Of a stretch of 38,853 bases of DNA, positions 11,249-23,060 are shown in pieces. The position numbers and the translations under genes are program-made. The DNA is taken from assembly GCA_033085395.1 (NCBI GenBank), contig JANQBS010000333.1, forward strand, positions 1 to 38,853, written 5' to 3'. How positions within the stretch are numbered: position 1 is the first letter of the stretch; every line of letters begins with the position of its first letter. The notes beneath the pieces were generated by a model. The model was not told the origin of the DNA. It made no database searches and worked only from the letters and a program-made list of their open reading frames with translations. The stretch comes from Xanthoparmelia taractica. Its lineage: Eukaryota > Ascomycota > Lecanoromycetes > Lecanorales > Parmeliaceae.

Positions 11249-13045
11249 TCAATCCTCAAACTTGACCCCTTTCCCCCCACTAACGTCAATCGCTCCGCCC
11301 TTATAACTTCCTCTCTTCTTCTTATTCTTTTCCTTCGTAAACCCCTTTCCCTTCGTCACGCTCAGATCCTGATGAGCCCTGTCCGCGTAATCGTAAGAGC
11401 GGTACGCATTCGACGCCATCTTGGGGTCTACAGGGGTGTCTTGGGGGACGCGCTGGAAGGGCGTGTTCTGCTTTTTTGTGAACTTGGACCTGGAAGCTGT
11501 GGGCGTGGGAGAGGACGAGCGCTTGCGTTTTGTTGTGCTGGTGGTCGTAGTGGTGACGGTGGTGGTGGCTTGTTGGTCGGCCGAAGTCGAGGAGTCGGAT
11601 GAAATGGAGGAGAGGCTGGTGTTGGCTGCGGAGGGTTTTTGCGCGGAAGTTGCCTGGAGTGTTACGCTGGAGTCGCTGGAGATCTGGGTAGGCTTGGTGG
11701 TTACGACTTTGGTTGTTTTGGTGACTGTTGGTTTTGGAGGTTTGGAGAAGTCCATTTCTGAGGATTCACTGTCCGATGAGGTTGATTCTGATGCAGATGA
11801 TGAGGATGAGGATGCTTTTGCTTTTGTGGTAGATTTCGTGGTCAGTGTGGGTTCGGGAGCTTCATCATCAGATTCGCTGCCCGATGACGAGCTGTGTGAG
11901 AGAGACTTCGACTGCGCTATAGCAGCCGCTGTTGTAGCCGTAGCTGGTTTGGAAGGTTCGGTAGTGGACTCGCTGTCTGATGACGAGGTATCTGAAGACG
12001 AGGAACTGACAGATGGCTTGGGAAGTGAGACGTCATTTTGAGGTTGGGGGATGGCATCGGCAATAGGGCTAGATGCCTCTTTCTTCATTGGTACTGCATT
12101 GACACCTGTAGAAGGTGAGGCATCGGAGGCTGATCCTGAGCCGGAGCCCGAAGAGCTACTGGGGCTTGCTTTTCGCTTGAGGCGGTTTACTAGACCGTTT
12201 ACTGTCGGCCTCTGGAAAGCTTCAGATTTAGGTAGCTGTGCTCGAGCACCGTCTTTCTCGTCGTCGGCATCGCTGTCCGAGCTTGAGCTTGACAAGGACT
12301 TCGATGATAAGCTTTTTTTCAATGGTCTGCTCGATTTCTTGCTGGGCTTCTGTGCTGGAGTTCCATCCCTCATCTCAACATCCGAGTCAATCTTCTCGTC
12401 ACTGCTCTCACTACCACTGCTACTCGTAATGTCCTTCGCAATGACTTCGGCAGCTGCAGCTTCACTGGCCTTGGCTTCTGCTTTCAGTTTCGCCTTCGTT
12501 GCTTTCTTGGACTTCTTGACTGCCTTTGTGTCGTCGCTATCATCACTATCGCTGCTACTGGTCTCTTCTACCAGCAATTTTTCCTGATAAATTTTGTACC
12601 ATTCTTTGAAGATTTTGACCAGGTCTGGGAAGCCTTTCGGCAGCTTGGCCCCTATTTCAGTCTTCCATGCATCTAGCTTTTTTCTCGATTGTAATTGAGT
12701 GGTGTAGATGCGCGAGGCGGAATCGAAGCCGTAAGAAGTTAGAAATGCACCAACGAGGGTGAGCAACAGATCTGGAGGTGGAGCCTTCATTGGTGCGGTT
12801 ACTGATTTGTATTGCAGGAATTTGACAGCCTGCTCTCTATCCTTCTCCTCCTTGAGCCTCTGAGCCTCTGCCTTTGGCTTCGGATTCAAGACAGGATTCT
12901 CTTCATCTGGAGGGAACATCCATTCAGGTTGTGGTCTGTCTGGTGCATTTTTCTTCTTCTTTTTCCGAGGAGGTTCTGAGCCTGGTGGGGGTAGCTCAAA
13001 CTCTGGCTTGATCTGTACAGGAGGCTTATTTGATTTGCGTCCCAT
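11249..13045 (-). CDS. SRP40: Nucleolar SRP40/Nopp140-type protein with LisH motif
   Basis: One uninterrupted frame of 598 residues, no intron needed. A basic patch RKKKKK lies at residues 27-32. A LisH dimerisation motif occupies about 92-120 (LLLTLVGAFLTSYGFDSASRIY). The middle (about 165-510) is low complexity: acidic serine clusters (SSSDSDDSDD, SSSGSESSDE) alternate with Lys/Ala/Pro/Thr-rich linkers, the casein-kinase-2 substrate pattern of Nopp140/NOLC1. The C-terminal 75 residues (TPFQRVPQDTPVDPKMASN, then DLSVTKGKGFTKEKNKKKRG and a GG-rich end) are the conserved SRP40 C-terminal domain. Family members chaperone snoRNPs and connect the nucleolus with rRNA modification. The gene is transcribed away from SEC3 across a 308-base shared promoter. 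Long antisense open frames across the serine clusters are codon-bias artefacts. Confidence 0.92.
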   Translation of the reverse strand: MGRKSNKPPVQIKPEFELPPPGSEPPRKKKKKNAPDRPQPEWMFPPDEENPVLNPKPKAEAQRLKEEKDREQAVKFLQYKSVTAPMKAPPPDLLLTLVGAFLTSYGFDSASRIYTTQLQSRKKLDAWKTEIGAKLPKGFPDLVKIFKEWYKIYQEKLLVEETSSSDSDDSDDTKAVKKSKKATKAKLKAEAKASEAAAAEVIAKDITSSSGSESSDEKIDSDVEMRDGTPAQKPSKKSSRPLKKSLSSKSLSSSSSDSDADDEKDGARAQLPKSEAFQRPTVNGLVNRLKRKASPSSSSGSGSGSASDASPSTGVNAVPMKKEASSPIADAIPQPQNDVSLPKPSVSSSSSDTSSSDSESTTEPSKPATATTAAAIAQSKSLSHSSSSGSESDDEAPEPTLTTKSTTKAKASSSSSSASESTSSDSESSEMDFSKPPKPTVTKTTKVVTTKPTQISSDSSVTLQATSAQKPSAANTSLSSISSDSSTSADQQATTTVTTTTTSTTKRKRSSSPTPTASRSKFTKKQNTPFQRVPQDTPVDPKMASNAYRSYDYADRAHQDLSVTKGKGFTKEKNKKKRGSYKGGAIDVSGGKGVKFED

Positions 13046-13353
13046 CTTGTAATTGGGTGAGTCGTGGGTTGTGAATATTGTTGATTGCGGAGCTCTGAAA
13101 AATTAATATGTATTCTGCAGGTCTAATCGTGCGCGGGAAGTCCCGCTAGCGTGGGCTGGCGGACTGTCTCGCTCTAGGTCCTGGCCTGGAATAGAAGGAA
13201 TAACCTTGCCCTCTAGATTAACTACCTTACTTGTTTTTGGCTACGCATTATTTTCAACACAACCCTTTTCCTTTGAAGAATTCTGTCTATGTGTGGCATG
13301 AGATATCTGCAAAGCCGTCCCAATGAGCCCCGCGTGGCGAGTATCTGCCCTCC
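13046..13353. promoter_or_regulatory. Divergent promoter region SRP40/SEC3
   Basis: The 308 bases between two divergent start codons must hold both promoters and 5' leaders. A GC-rich segment (about 13130-13190, CGCGGGAAGTCCCGC-like with an imperfect palindrome) lies in the middle. No TATA box or named factor site can be assigned with confidence. Confidence 0.5.
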
Positions 13354-16300
13354 ATGAATGTCAGCACTGCCGGGCAACGTCCGCGCGGTCTTCCAAATGG
13401 GCTGGGTCCTGGTGCGAGACCAGTCCAAGATCATCGCAATGGCAGTAACATGAGTGTAACAAGTACGGCCTCCGCGAATGACTCTCGAAATACCGCAGGC
13501 CCGGAGATGAGTGGGGCAGAGATGTTTGAGGACGAGAAGAAACGGATTATCGAGAGCTGTTTCGGCAAGAAGGAGCCCGATGGATCGGGTCAGCTGTTCA
13601 ACCTGTGAGAGAAGTGTTTTCAAGACTGACAATCTCCCAGCATCCGAGTCATACATAACGCACATTCGTATTGTAGAAGACGCAGCATACCCGTCCACTC
13701 CCCCGCCTCTTGACTCTCCAACAGACAACAAGAAAGCACGAGTGATCATTGTCGCTGTACGCAGGTCCGGACGCGTGCGAATGCACAAGGCAAGGGAGAA
13801 CGCCAATCGAACCTTCTCGATTGGAAAAACCTGGGTCTTGGACGACTTGGACGTTATCGAGTCATTCACCAATGCTGTTCCGCAGACTGATGAGGAGCAG
13901 CAGAATAAGTCTAGGGCCGGTCCAACCGGTTTCATTGTCACTGTACAGAAGCCTTATTATTGGAGAGCGAATACGGCCAAGGAGAAGGACTTTTTCATCT
14001 TCGCCCTCATCAAGATATATAAGAAGTATACCGGAGGAAAGCTACCGCAGCTTATTGGCTTCAGTTCGCAAGAGCTTGAACAGTTGAATGGGCCCTCGGG
14101 ACCACAAAATCATGTACCGCCTGCAGCGCGGTCGAATATACCTCCGGGAGGAAGTGCGAGAGTGCCGAGCCAAGAGCGTTCAGTACTGCGAGAACCACCA
14201 GTAGAGACTAGTCGGGAAAGGAGACCACGTCCATCTCAAGAACGCTCATCTCAGGAACGCCCATTCCAGGGGCGCCCATCTCAAGAGCGCCCCCCCGAAG
14301 AACGCGTGCTTCATAGTGCGGTTGCGCAGACTCGGTCTGTGCGGTCAGCAGGCAGTAATGAACGGATTCACATGCCCGGCGCATTTCCTTCCACGGACTC
14401 TATACAAGATATATCCAATCAACTGCCACAACATCAGCTGAAGTCCAAACGATCAGAGTCACCAGCTCTGCATAACACTTCCGCTCACCTTAAATTTCAC
14501 ACACCTTCTGCAGGGCATAGTACGGATTCATTTCAAAGTGGTCGTGAGATTCAACCCGCTCCTCTACAGGAAAGTGGTCGATCAAGCACTGAGAGGGCAA
14601 GACAAAATGGAGCATATGCAGCCGGGGTATCCTCGGCCCCTTCCCGCCCAGCGATAGAACAAGACGCGGCAATGAATGCTGCAAAGGACATTGCGACGTC
14701 GGCGCCACACGCTAAAGAACCAATGTCCGCCAAGCAAGCAACGACTGTGAACTCCAAACTAGGCATGAATTTCAGTTTCCCTGACCCAGCAATGACACAC
14801 AAAAGATCTCAGGACGTGCGGAATGGCAATATGAGAGACGATCCATCCCCAGGAAGAGAAGTAAGCCAAGCTACTCGTGGGCCATCATCGTTCGATCAAT
14901 CAAATTCGAGGGATAACCACTTTGCAAATGAGACGCGACCAACAACAGCGAGCCATGTTGCACAGACTAATCAAACAACAGACCAAGAGTTCACAGCACC
15001 AGACCCAGCAGCCAATGATGACGGAATCTCATCTCATCAGCCATCTGTCACCAAGTTCCCGCCAACACCGCCTCCAGAAACTCCAACAGAAGAGGAGCAC
15101 CGGCCTGGACTCGGCCCGATGATAAAGAAGAAAAAGTCAACCGCCGAGGTTGCGTCTAAATTTCGAAAAGCCGCCACCACCTATAATGCCTTCAAACCCC
15201 GCGCTGGTGGAGCTGCTGAAAAGGTATCTAATGATCAGACGGTCAGTGGTGATGGGATTACAGGTGTTTTTCAAGCACCGTCTCTGCTCAAGGGTCTAAG
15301 CCAGGACGACATTAGACCGGCAACACCTACGCAGAACCTGGAGGACCGACCGTCGACGCCCGATATCAAAGTCGAGATTCCAACAGTCCAGATCACCAAT
15401 TCTCCCGCAAAACAGGTTATGGCAGTGCCTCCAGAGCCTGCGCCACAAAAAACGTCGGAGTCTGTCTTGCAGAAGACTTCGGAACCTGAACCGCGGCCAC
15501 CAATCGCAGACAAAGCTCAAGAGGATCGTCGTAAGAAGCATCGTTCTGATCACTCTGCCAAATACGCCAAAGCATTGGGCGTCAGTCCCAGTCTATTAGA
15601 AGGCCGGACGTTCGAGATCGAAGAGGTACTCAATGATTTCGGTTGGGGAGAAGACGGAAGCGGACAGGTGACATTCGAGGAACTTGAAACGGGTATTCGC
15701 AAGGAGATTGCCAGAGTGGAGGCTGGTAGCTGGCTAAGTGCTGCGGAAAATAATGACGAACGCGTTGTGGCAGTGGCAGACATGATGGACCGAGTCATAG
15801 CAGAATGCGATGAGCTCGACAACCTGCTTACTTTGTACAACGTCGAGCTGGGGGTATGTTATATCCATCGCTGTTCTCCAGAGCATCACTGACCAGGGGC
15901 AGACACTGAGCGAGGATGTCGCATATATTGAGGCTCAGTCACAGGGTCTGCAGGTTCAGACAGCTAACCAAAAGCTCCTCCAAAACGAGCTAAAGAACCT
16001 CCTGGACACAATATCTATATCAACCTCGGATCTCAGCAAACTAAAGAACAACTCTTTAAATACCACTCGCGAAGTTCAAGAAATCGAGTATAGTCTTGCA
16101 CAACTTTATGCCGCAATGTTGACAATTGATCCTCAGCTTCGCCACAGCGGTAGCAAGTCAATGACCGTCGATCAAGCTGGCCTGGGCCGAAGGAGTAGCA
16201 CTGGGCATGGGAGCACTGAGCTCAGCTCTATGCACGCCGTTCGGGAGAAGAAGGAGACCTTTCGTCGGGAGAGTGTTGACTTTATCCAGCGATTAAAGCG

Positions 16301-17960
16301 ACATATGTCAAGGATGTTCCAGGATGTAGAGCAGCAAACAAAAGACGCGTTGGAGAGCAACCGAAGCAGCAAAGCAACTGCAAAGTCTACCAAGCTCGAC
16401 CATCATCTGCGGAATGCGCCGAAGAAAGACTTGTGGTTATATTCGCCATTAATATTATTCACACGGGAGATGGAGCCATCTGAGTGGGAGGATCTTTTGC
16501 GTATGTATGAAAGCCGGATCAAGACCCATTACCAAGAAGAATTCGTGGAAAATGTCTCCGCTTGGAAACGGGCCACCAGAAAGCCGACAGGAGATGAGCA
16601 AGACATTCTTTTCACAACCCAAGAGAAGGAGAACGATAGCCTGGTCGGACGCAAATTGACAGTGAAACGATCTAAGACCGTTCGCGCAGGGGATCGAATA
16701 TCAAGTGGCGACAAGCCAAGAGACGGCAAGGTCACCGCATACGAAGCCTTTGCCGGTGCGTTAACGGAGACGGCTAGGGTCATCTTCGTGGAGCAAAATT
16801 TCATCGTCGATCTCTTCCATGCATCGTCACTTGATACTCAGGACTTTATCGACGCACATGCTATCGATCCCTCACAGCGAGGAGCTGGAGACTTGATGGT
16901 CAAAAAGCCCTTCGATCCCGATCGCAACATGGCCAAGACTTTGTCCGGGGTCATGGAAGAAATCTATTCGTTCTGGCCAACTGAGCTGCAGCGCCTTGCT
17001 GACTGGACCATTACACAAGATGCCATGAACAGCGTCGGTGTCCTCTTTGCTCTCGAGTCGCAACTCCTCGAGATCGAAGAAACCAATCAGGAGTTCCTGA
17101 CCCAATCTGTCACCAAGATTCACGACCGTCTGGTCAGTAAGTTTGCCTACTTCATCAATGAGCAAATCCGTGGCATCGAAGACACCAAAGTCAAAATCAA
17201 GAAGCGAAAGGGCGTCATTGCGTTCATGAAGACATTCCCCAACTTCTCTATCGCTCTTGAAAATATGCTTCCACCAACTCGTTCTCTGGATCATCTTCCT
17301 GTACGCGCCACAGTCAATAACGCCTATGATAGAATCAACAAAGCAATGTTTGAAAGCCTGAAGTTCATTGCAAAGGAAAGCCCAATGGCAGCGCAAGCTG
17401 CCGCGACTGCAGGTGATCCTGAGGACAAGGAAGCTCTCAACTACCATATACTTCTCATTGAGAACATGAACCATTACATCGAGGAGGTAGCTGTCCGAAA
17501 CAACCCCGTCCTCGAGGACTGGAACTTCCGCGCACGCGCCGAGATGAACGAGCACATGGAGCTGTATCTCGCTGCTGTCATACGGCGACCTCTTGGCAAG
17601 CTTCTCGATTTTCTGGAATCCACAGAGTCACTCATTCGCAATAACCCTGGCTCCCCAACCTCGATAGCCACACGTGCCTCCCATTCGCGGTCCACTTTCA
17701 AAAAGATCCTCTCCAGCTACGATGCCAAGGAAATCAGACGAGGTGTCGAAACCCTGAAGAAGAGAGTGGATAAGCACTTCGGTGACGGTGACGACACGGC
17801 TGGCTTGTCAAGAGAACTCGTCACCAAAGTTTTTCGAGAGTGCGAAGGAAGGTACCTTCAGATCGGAGAGAGAGTCAATAAAGTGGTCAAGGATGTGTAC
17901 GAAAGCAGTCTCGAGGTCGAGTGGAAGAGGGAAGATGTCATTGCGGCCTTTAGAAGGTGA
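13354..17960 (+). CDS. SEC3: Exocyst complex component SEC3
   Basis: Exons 13354-13588, 13641-15853 and 15903-17960 give 1501 residues. Intron 1 (52 bases) needs a GTCAGC donor: a GTGAGA donor downstream would leave a 36-base intron and break the frame, whereas GTCAGC joins ...KKEPDGS to ESYITHIRIVED. Intron 2 (49 bases) has GTATGT, joining NVELG to TLSEDVAYIEAQSQG. The N-terminal 80-245 region is the Sec3 PH-like PI(4,5)P2/Rho-binding domain (VIIVAVRRSGRVRMHKAREN, then FFIFALIKIYKKYTGG). A long disordered part follows, with repeated SQER motifs around 14235-14300. Then comes a short conserved helical block (YAKALGVSPSLLEGRTFEIE) and coiled coil, and the exocyst Sec3 C-terminal helical rods fill residues 800-1501. 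The protein tethers secretory vesicles to the plasma membrane at growth sites. It appears intact. Confidence 0.95.
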
Positions 17961-18364
17961 ATGGCGGGTTACAGGCGTGTGTATATATTGGCGGCCAATT
18001 GCAGTCGCTGGGTGGTTGTCTTGTACTCTTCTCATGGACTGACGCAAGATGATATATATTCATCGATATTGGGATGTACTACTGGTGGATCTCGCTCAAA
18101 GGTGTCCGGTGGTATAGGGATCCCTCGGCAATTACGGCCGTCGCATAAGGCTATGCTGGGTTCTGAAAGCGAAATTAATGGCTTACTTTGTTGTATATAC
18201 ATTCCATTGAGTGAGGTATCAAGCTAGACTTGACTGAGGCTAAAGCCAGACCTTTCCCGTCTACCACACCCAGTGCAGATATCACAGCTGCTCTTCGGCA
18301 ACCCTGGTTACTGTCTTTGCTACGTGTAACAGCTTCCCGTCTTGCTCCCTGTTGTATTCATACA
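17961..18364. other. Convergent intergenic region SEC3/MRPL24
   Basis: About 400 bases between convergent stop codons. Short open frames here lack coding character. Presumably only 3' UTRs and polyadenylation signals. Confidence 0.5.
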
Positions 18365-19156
18365 TCACCGTCTCGCAAAAAGACGCTTTATCTTGTCCCA
18401 TATGCCACCCTCCGTTTCCTTTTCCATTTCCATTCCCTGCTTCAACTTCATTTCCGCAGCCGCAGCCGCAGCCTCAGCCTCGGCCTTTTCCAACTCCACA
18501 AGCTCTGGTTCCTCTCCTGCCTCTGCTCCTGCTTCTAATGGGCCCTTTGCGCCTGCTTTGGCGCCCTGTATCCGCCCAACGACCTCCCCGCTCGCCCTCT
18601 CCACATCATCTTCCAACGCCTCCTCTCCACTCTCCCTCACTCCCACTACCCCCTCCCCCTTCCCCCTCCCCACCAACCCCAACGCCTCCCTCTCCTTCTC
18701 AACCCTCCTCCTCACCTTCCCCGTCCTCATAACCAACCACCTCAACCGCCAGCCCTCAACCCCCAACTCCTTAATCCGCCCGGGCTTCTCCCCCAACAGA
18801 TACTCGTCCAGCCCCCCGCACTTATCCATCGTCCTAAGCACCCGCGCTTGCACCTTCACTTGCACGAAGCGCCCGAGGGAGTCGCTCCATAAGCGTTTGT
18901 GGTGCATGTTGGGGCGCCATGTGCGGCGTGTTTTTATGGCGTTTTTTGAAGAGACTTTGTTACCGAATTGGAGGGTTGCGCCGCCGTAGAGACCGGAGTC
19001 GGATTGTTTGTAGTGTTGGGCTGGGCCGTAGGGGTAGGGGGGTGGGCGTTTGGTGTAGCGCGGGGCGGAGGCGGTGGTGGTGGTAAGGGTTGAGGTGGGA
19101 GGCGTGGTGGAGAAGGGGCGGAGAAGGCGGAGGGATGGAGGTTGCGGAGGAGGCAT
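18365..19156 (-). CDS. MRPL24: Mitochondrial large-subunit ribosomal protein bL28m
   Basis: A single frame of 263 residues. The first 30 or so residues are Arg/Ser/Thr-rich without acids (LRLLRPFSTTPP...), a mitochondrial presequence. The bL28 core follows at about residues 55-125: SGLYGGATLQFGNKVSSKN, then TRRTWRPNMHHKRLWSDSLG and VQVKVQARVLRTMDKCGGLD. Yeast Mrpl24 is of very similar length. The C-terminal third is rich in Glu/Ala/Gly, with a Lys/Arg-rich end (IWDKIKRLFARR), as in other fungal mitochondrial L28 proteins. The start ATG sits in a good context (GCAACA-ATG). It is convergent with SEC3, and its promoter abuts the edge of the second AT-rich block. Confidence 0.93.
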   Translation of the reverse strand: MPPPQPPSLRLLRPFSTTPPTSTLTTTTASAPRYTKRPPPYPYGPAQHYKQSDSGLYGGATLQFGNKVSSKNAIKTRRTWRPNMHHKRLWSDSLGRFVQVKVQARVLRTMDKCGGLDEYLLGEKPGRIKELGVEGWRLRWLVMRTGKVRRRVEKEREALGLVGRGKGEGVVGVRESGEEALEDDVERASGEVVGRIQGAKAGAKGPLEAGAEAGEEPELVELEKAEAEAAAAAAEMKLKQGMEMEKETEGGIWDKIKRLFARR

Positions 19157-19449
19157 TGTTGCGAGGGGGAGGGCTTTTTGGGGGTTGTGGTTGAGAGAGA
19201 GGGATGGCGTGGAAGGGATGGTGATGATTGGAAGCTGGCGCTTATGATACGGAGGTCATGGGTTGATGTGGGGGTTCTGGAGATATCCCCACCGCCAGAG
19301 AAAGGTGTACCCTTAACGATTGGCAATGAATTGGGGGAGTTTGATAATGGCGGCTTCAGAGGAATCGGAACACGCCAGGACATCAGGTAAGAAAATGTAC
19401 CCCGAAATCACCCCTTGGATGTTAGGGTGAGCGCCGCCTTAAGCTCGCG
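19157..19449. other. MRPL24 upstream region up to AT-block edge
   Basis: About 290 bases of moderately GC-rich sequence that should contain the MRPL24 promoter. Open frames here (for example 19142-19390 plus) overlap the gene start in shadow and have no support. Composition collapses to AT-rich at about 19460-19480. Confidence 0.5.
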
Positions 19450-20117
19450 CGACCCGTGCGATAGCCCAGTATAATCAAAAAGATATAATTGATTACTAAT
19501 CAATTACCATTCAACTATAGTTCGAATTATAATTATATACTATATGTAATACGAATTATACTATACAAGTACAAGTATAGACCTATGAATTAAATTTATA
19601 GTACTCATAGTACTCCATAGTAGTCCTGAGTACAGTAGGGGTACACGTGATCATATATAGCTGCAGACTATATATTTGCAACATTCTTCTTTCTAGAGAT
19701 ATTATATATTATATATATATATTTATTAGACGTTAGTCTTTCGTCTCGTAGTCTAATAAGTTAAATTAGACGCTAGTTACTTACTATATAGTAGTTATCT
19801 TCTTTTACTATTATTAAATCGCTTTATAATCTACTTCTATATCTAGTCTTATACTAGAAGAAGAATCTATTTAATAATCTTATTATTAATATATCTTGTC
19901 GACCGAGCGAATTATCTTCTTAGTAGATCGTCTAGAGCTATAATAAATAGTCTAGTCTTACTAATAACTCGACTTAAGACTATATATAGTTAGCTATACG
20001 CGAAGATCTTAGAATAAAGATATAAACCGACGTACTATAAGAACTAATTCTAGAACTTATTAATAGTTATATTAAAGACTAGACAAACTAGAAACTATAT
20101 TCACCGAATGTTATAGA

Positions 20118-20260
20118 AAACGCACTTGCCAAGCCAATCAAGAAATCGGCTAAGGCAAGTACTTGGCTGGCCCTGACTTAGATAGAATTTTCCAACTTAG
20201 AATAATCAAGAATTAGACACCCAATTGACCACATACACCCTTTGCTATTATATCGAAAGA
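20118..20260. repeat. RIP-spared island with stem-loop
   Basis: Starts TGTTATAGAAAACGC and keeps many CA/TG dinucleotides, unlike its flanks. ACTTGCC (20124-20130) pairs with GGCAAGT (20154-20160), and AGCC (20132-20135) with GGCT (20148-20151), forming a bulged hairpin. A TG start and this composition are compatible with an LTR fragment. No second copy is visible in the window. Confidence 0.4.
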
Positions 20261-20735
20261 GAGTATATAGAATATTCGAATTAGATAGCGCTAGAGAGAT
20301 ATAAGATATATAGTATCGTTTATCGTCGTACTTATTCTCTAGTATATAGTAATCTAGTATCTTAGATCTAATATACTTAACTTATAGTCGTATTTATTTT
20401 ATTATATATATTTATATTCTACTTTAAATTTCTTAGTAGTATTACTATATAGTTCTATTTTAACTCTAAGTAATAGAGTATAAGCGAGACGAGTTCGAAG
20501 ATATTTATTATTTTAGTAGATAGAAGAAAGCTATTCTTCTTATTAATAACTTAATCCCGACTATTATAGATCGTCTTAGTTCTAAAGAACTTATTAAGAA
20601 CGTAGCGATTAAACCGAGCGACGTTTTTATTAAGAATATAAAGAATCGCCTAAGACGTATAGAAATCAAATATGCGATACAAATCTAGATTACTATAAAT
20701 AGTATTAATTAATTATTGAAATTGCTATAGCACTA

Positions 20736-20860
20736 TGTTGAAAGACTACTTCGCATGGGTGTTAAATAGGGATATAAGTAATCTTCTCACACTTATAGAA
20801 ACAATTAATTCTTTATCCCCCTCTCAATATTTCCAATATTAATCTATTAATAGAGTTATT
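20736..20860. repeat. Possible LTR fragment
   Basis: A RIP-spared island beginning TGTTGAAAGACTACTTCGC and running through a CCCCCTCTCAATATTTCC segment. The pattern of TGTTG start, TATAAG and pyrimidine-rich end resembles the R-U5 part of an ascomycete LTR. The 3' limit and a duplicate are not visible, so the call is tentative. Confidence 0.3.
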
Positions 20861-23060
20861 TAATAGGTAGTTAGTAAATTAATTAATAGTCTCTCGTTTT
20901 CCAAAGCTTATTAAGATATCGTTATTTATATTTAAAAGACTTCGAGCGAATTTCTCTATATTAGTTCGATCTTAATTAGTAAGATTAGAATTTCAAAGTC
21001 TTATATTTTTGATTAGTCTAAGAAAATAAATATAATTCTAAAGATATAAGACTCTTAAGATAGTCCGAGCGATACGATCTAACTTAGTACTCTTAATTAC
21101 TAGAAGAATTTAACGAATGTTATCGTAGAAGTATATAACTATTCTACTAAAGAAAGTAGGGTTCTTTCGAACGTCTTAAAGTATATAATCGATCACCTCG
21201 ATATTATAGTACTTTATATAGAGATCTCGTTCTAGAAGATTAGCTCGATCGTATATAATAACTTAGCTAAATCGAACCTTTTTAAAATATCGTAAGAGGA
21301 CTTCGTAGTAGTATTAAGAGAGATCTTAAAGTATAAATAAGCGATCGAACTACCTTAAAGAAGAATAGAGACGATACTAGAAAAAGCTATGATAATAGCT
21401 ATCTTAGATTTATATCTAACTCTTCGTAGTATAATATTTTAGAGTATAGTTTAACCGATACTTTTATAGCTATCTAGAAAGAAGAGTTAGTCGTTAGAAT
21501 AAGAGATCGCGTTCTAGATAGCGTTAGTAGTAGCGATTTAATTATTATTAAGGCCCGTCTATATATACTTCTAAGAATCTATTTAGTAGATAAGTTCTTC
21601 GCGTAGAAGTTAATTACGATTATTTATATAATAATACTTATAATTCTATTAAACGTCTAGTAAGCCGAAGTCGCTAATAAGACTAATATCTCTTATAAAG
21701 TAGATATTAATTTTCTTTAGGCGAATTTAAATCAAATAAAGATAGAAGTCTTTCACGATAGCTTACTTCGCTTATATATCGTTCGATAGAGTAAGATTAT
21801 AATAGTAAGTGTAAAGAATATAAATATAGTTATTAGATAATCTATATAAAGAAGAATATCTATATTAGTTTAAGAAAAGTGCGTAAAGTATAAGAGAAGA
21901 AATATATATTTACGAATAAAATTACGAGTGAAAAAGAAAAAAAAAACGTCTAGCGCGAAAATTTTTTAGTAAATAAAAAATAAATACTATACTAAATATA
22001 TTTCGAAATACTTTATTACGTTAATAACGTAGTAATTATCTCTAAATATAACTTAAAGTACTTCTTATCTACATTTCTTAAAAAGTTATTTTCGTTAAAT
22101 TTTCTTTAGATTAACATAATTAGTACGTTTCAGCACGATTTAGTCTAATTAATCTTATTCGCTTATATTAATAAAATTTAGCCGAATTAATAATTACTTG
22201 AAAATTTAGTAAATAGAGTTATTATTAGTATAATTAATACGATTTAGTAAATAAAGTAATTTTAAATTTTATACGTAAAAATCTCGTAAGACCCCGTAGC
22301 AAGTATTTAATAATATACGTTACGTATTATTTTAAATATTACTTCGAGTATTATTCTCGCGAGAATTTAATTTAAAATTTACGATCTTAAGATCTATTTC
22401 GAGATAAGTTACGTAATTAATACTAATAGTAAGTATACTAAGTAGTATTTATTAACTATATTAAAATTATATTAATAGTAAAGTTAAAATTATTAACTTA
22501 ACGAGTTCTACGAAAATCGTACTAAAAATTATATAAATTTACTAACTATACTAAAAGCGAATTTTCGTAGGGTTCGTCAAGTTCGTAATTTTAAATTTAT
22601 TAGTATAATTTTAGAAATAACGATACTATATAGTAAATAAATCGAACTATATATCTCGTTTTCTACTTATTCTATAAATTAAGAGAATTACTAAGCTCGT
22701 AATTAAGTAGAATTATTATAAAAAGACTTCGTAAGTATTCTCCGCTCTATTAGATATCTACTCTCTCTAAAATCTAGTTCTATTCAACGTCGCTATAGAG
22801 TAGACCTCTAGTTATATAGATATCGTAATATATTAAAATAACGTTACTATTTACCGTGCGTAGATTCTTAAAGAATATAGGATTCGATACGTTTAGTAGA
22901 AGATAACGTAAGTAAAAGAGTTTCTCTACGTTCGAATTAATATAGAATATACGAGCAATAGTACCTCTACGCCTCTAGCGTAGATTCTAACTATAATTAT
23001 CTCGACGGTCCTTCGTATTAACTTGACGCGATCGACTAACGCGCAAGCCTTCAATGTAGT

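Larger units (their letters stand above)
19450..23060. other. Second AT-rich RIP-mutated block, retrotransposon debris
   Basis: 3.6 kb of AT-rich, stop-filled sequence with CA/TG depletion and surviving CG. Less mutated islands lie at about 20090-20260 and 20700-20860. The plus strand around 20480-20690 and 21050-21950 retains runs of gag-like open frame broken by stops. At about 21790-21840 a degenerate zinc-knuckle-like string (KCKEYKYSY, expected C-x2-C) is readable. This suggests a gag region of an LTR retrotransposon, with assignment to Copia or Gypsy not possible. No functional gene is seen. Confidence 0.6.

Noticed and set aside
11421..12587. Long plus-strand open frames (206 and 178 codons)
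   Set aside because: They lie antisense to SRP40 and arise from its serine- and acid-rich codons; the minus strand has recognised domains throughout.
13222..13941. Minus-strand 239-codon frame
   Set aside because: Overlaps the start of SEC3 and its conserved PH-like domain on the plus strand; no recognisable features of its own.
18342..18989. Plus-strand open frame of 215 codons
   Set aside because: Antisense shadow of MRPL24, whose minus-strand product has a clear bL28 core.
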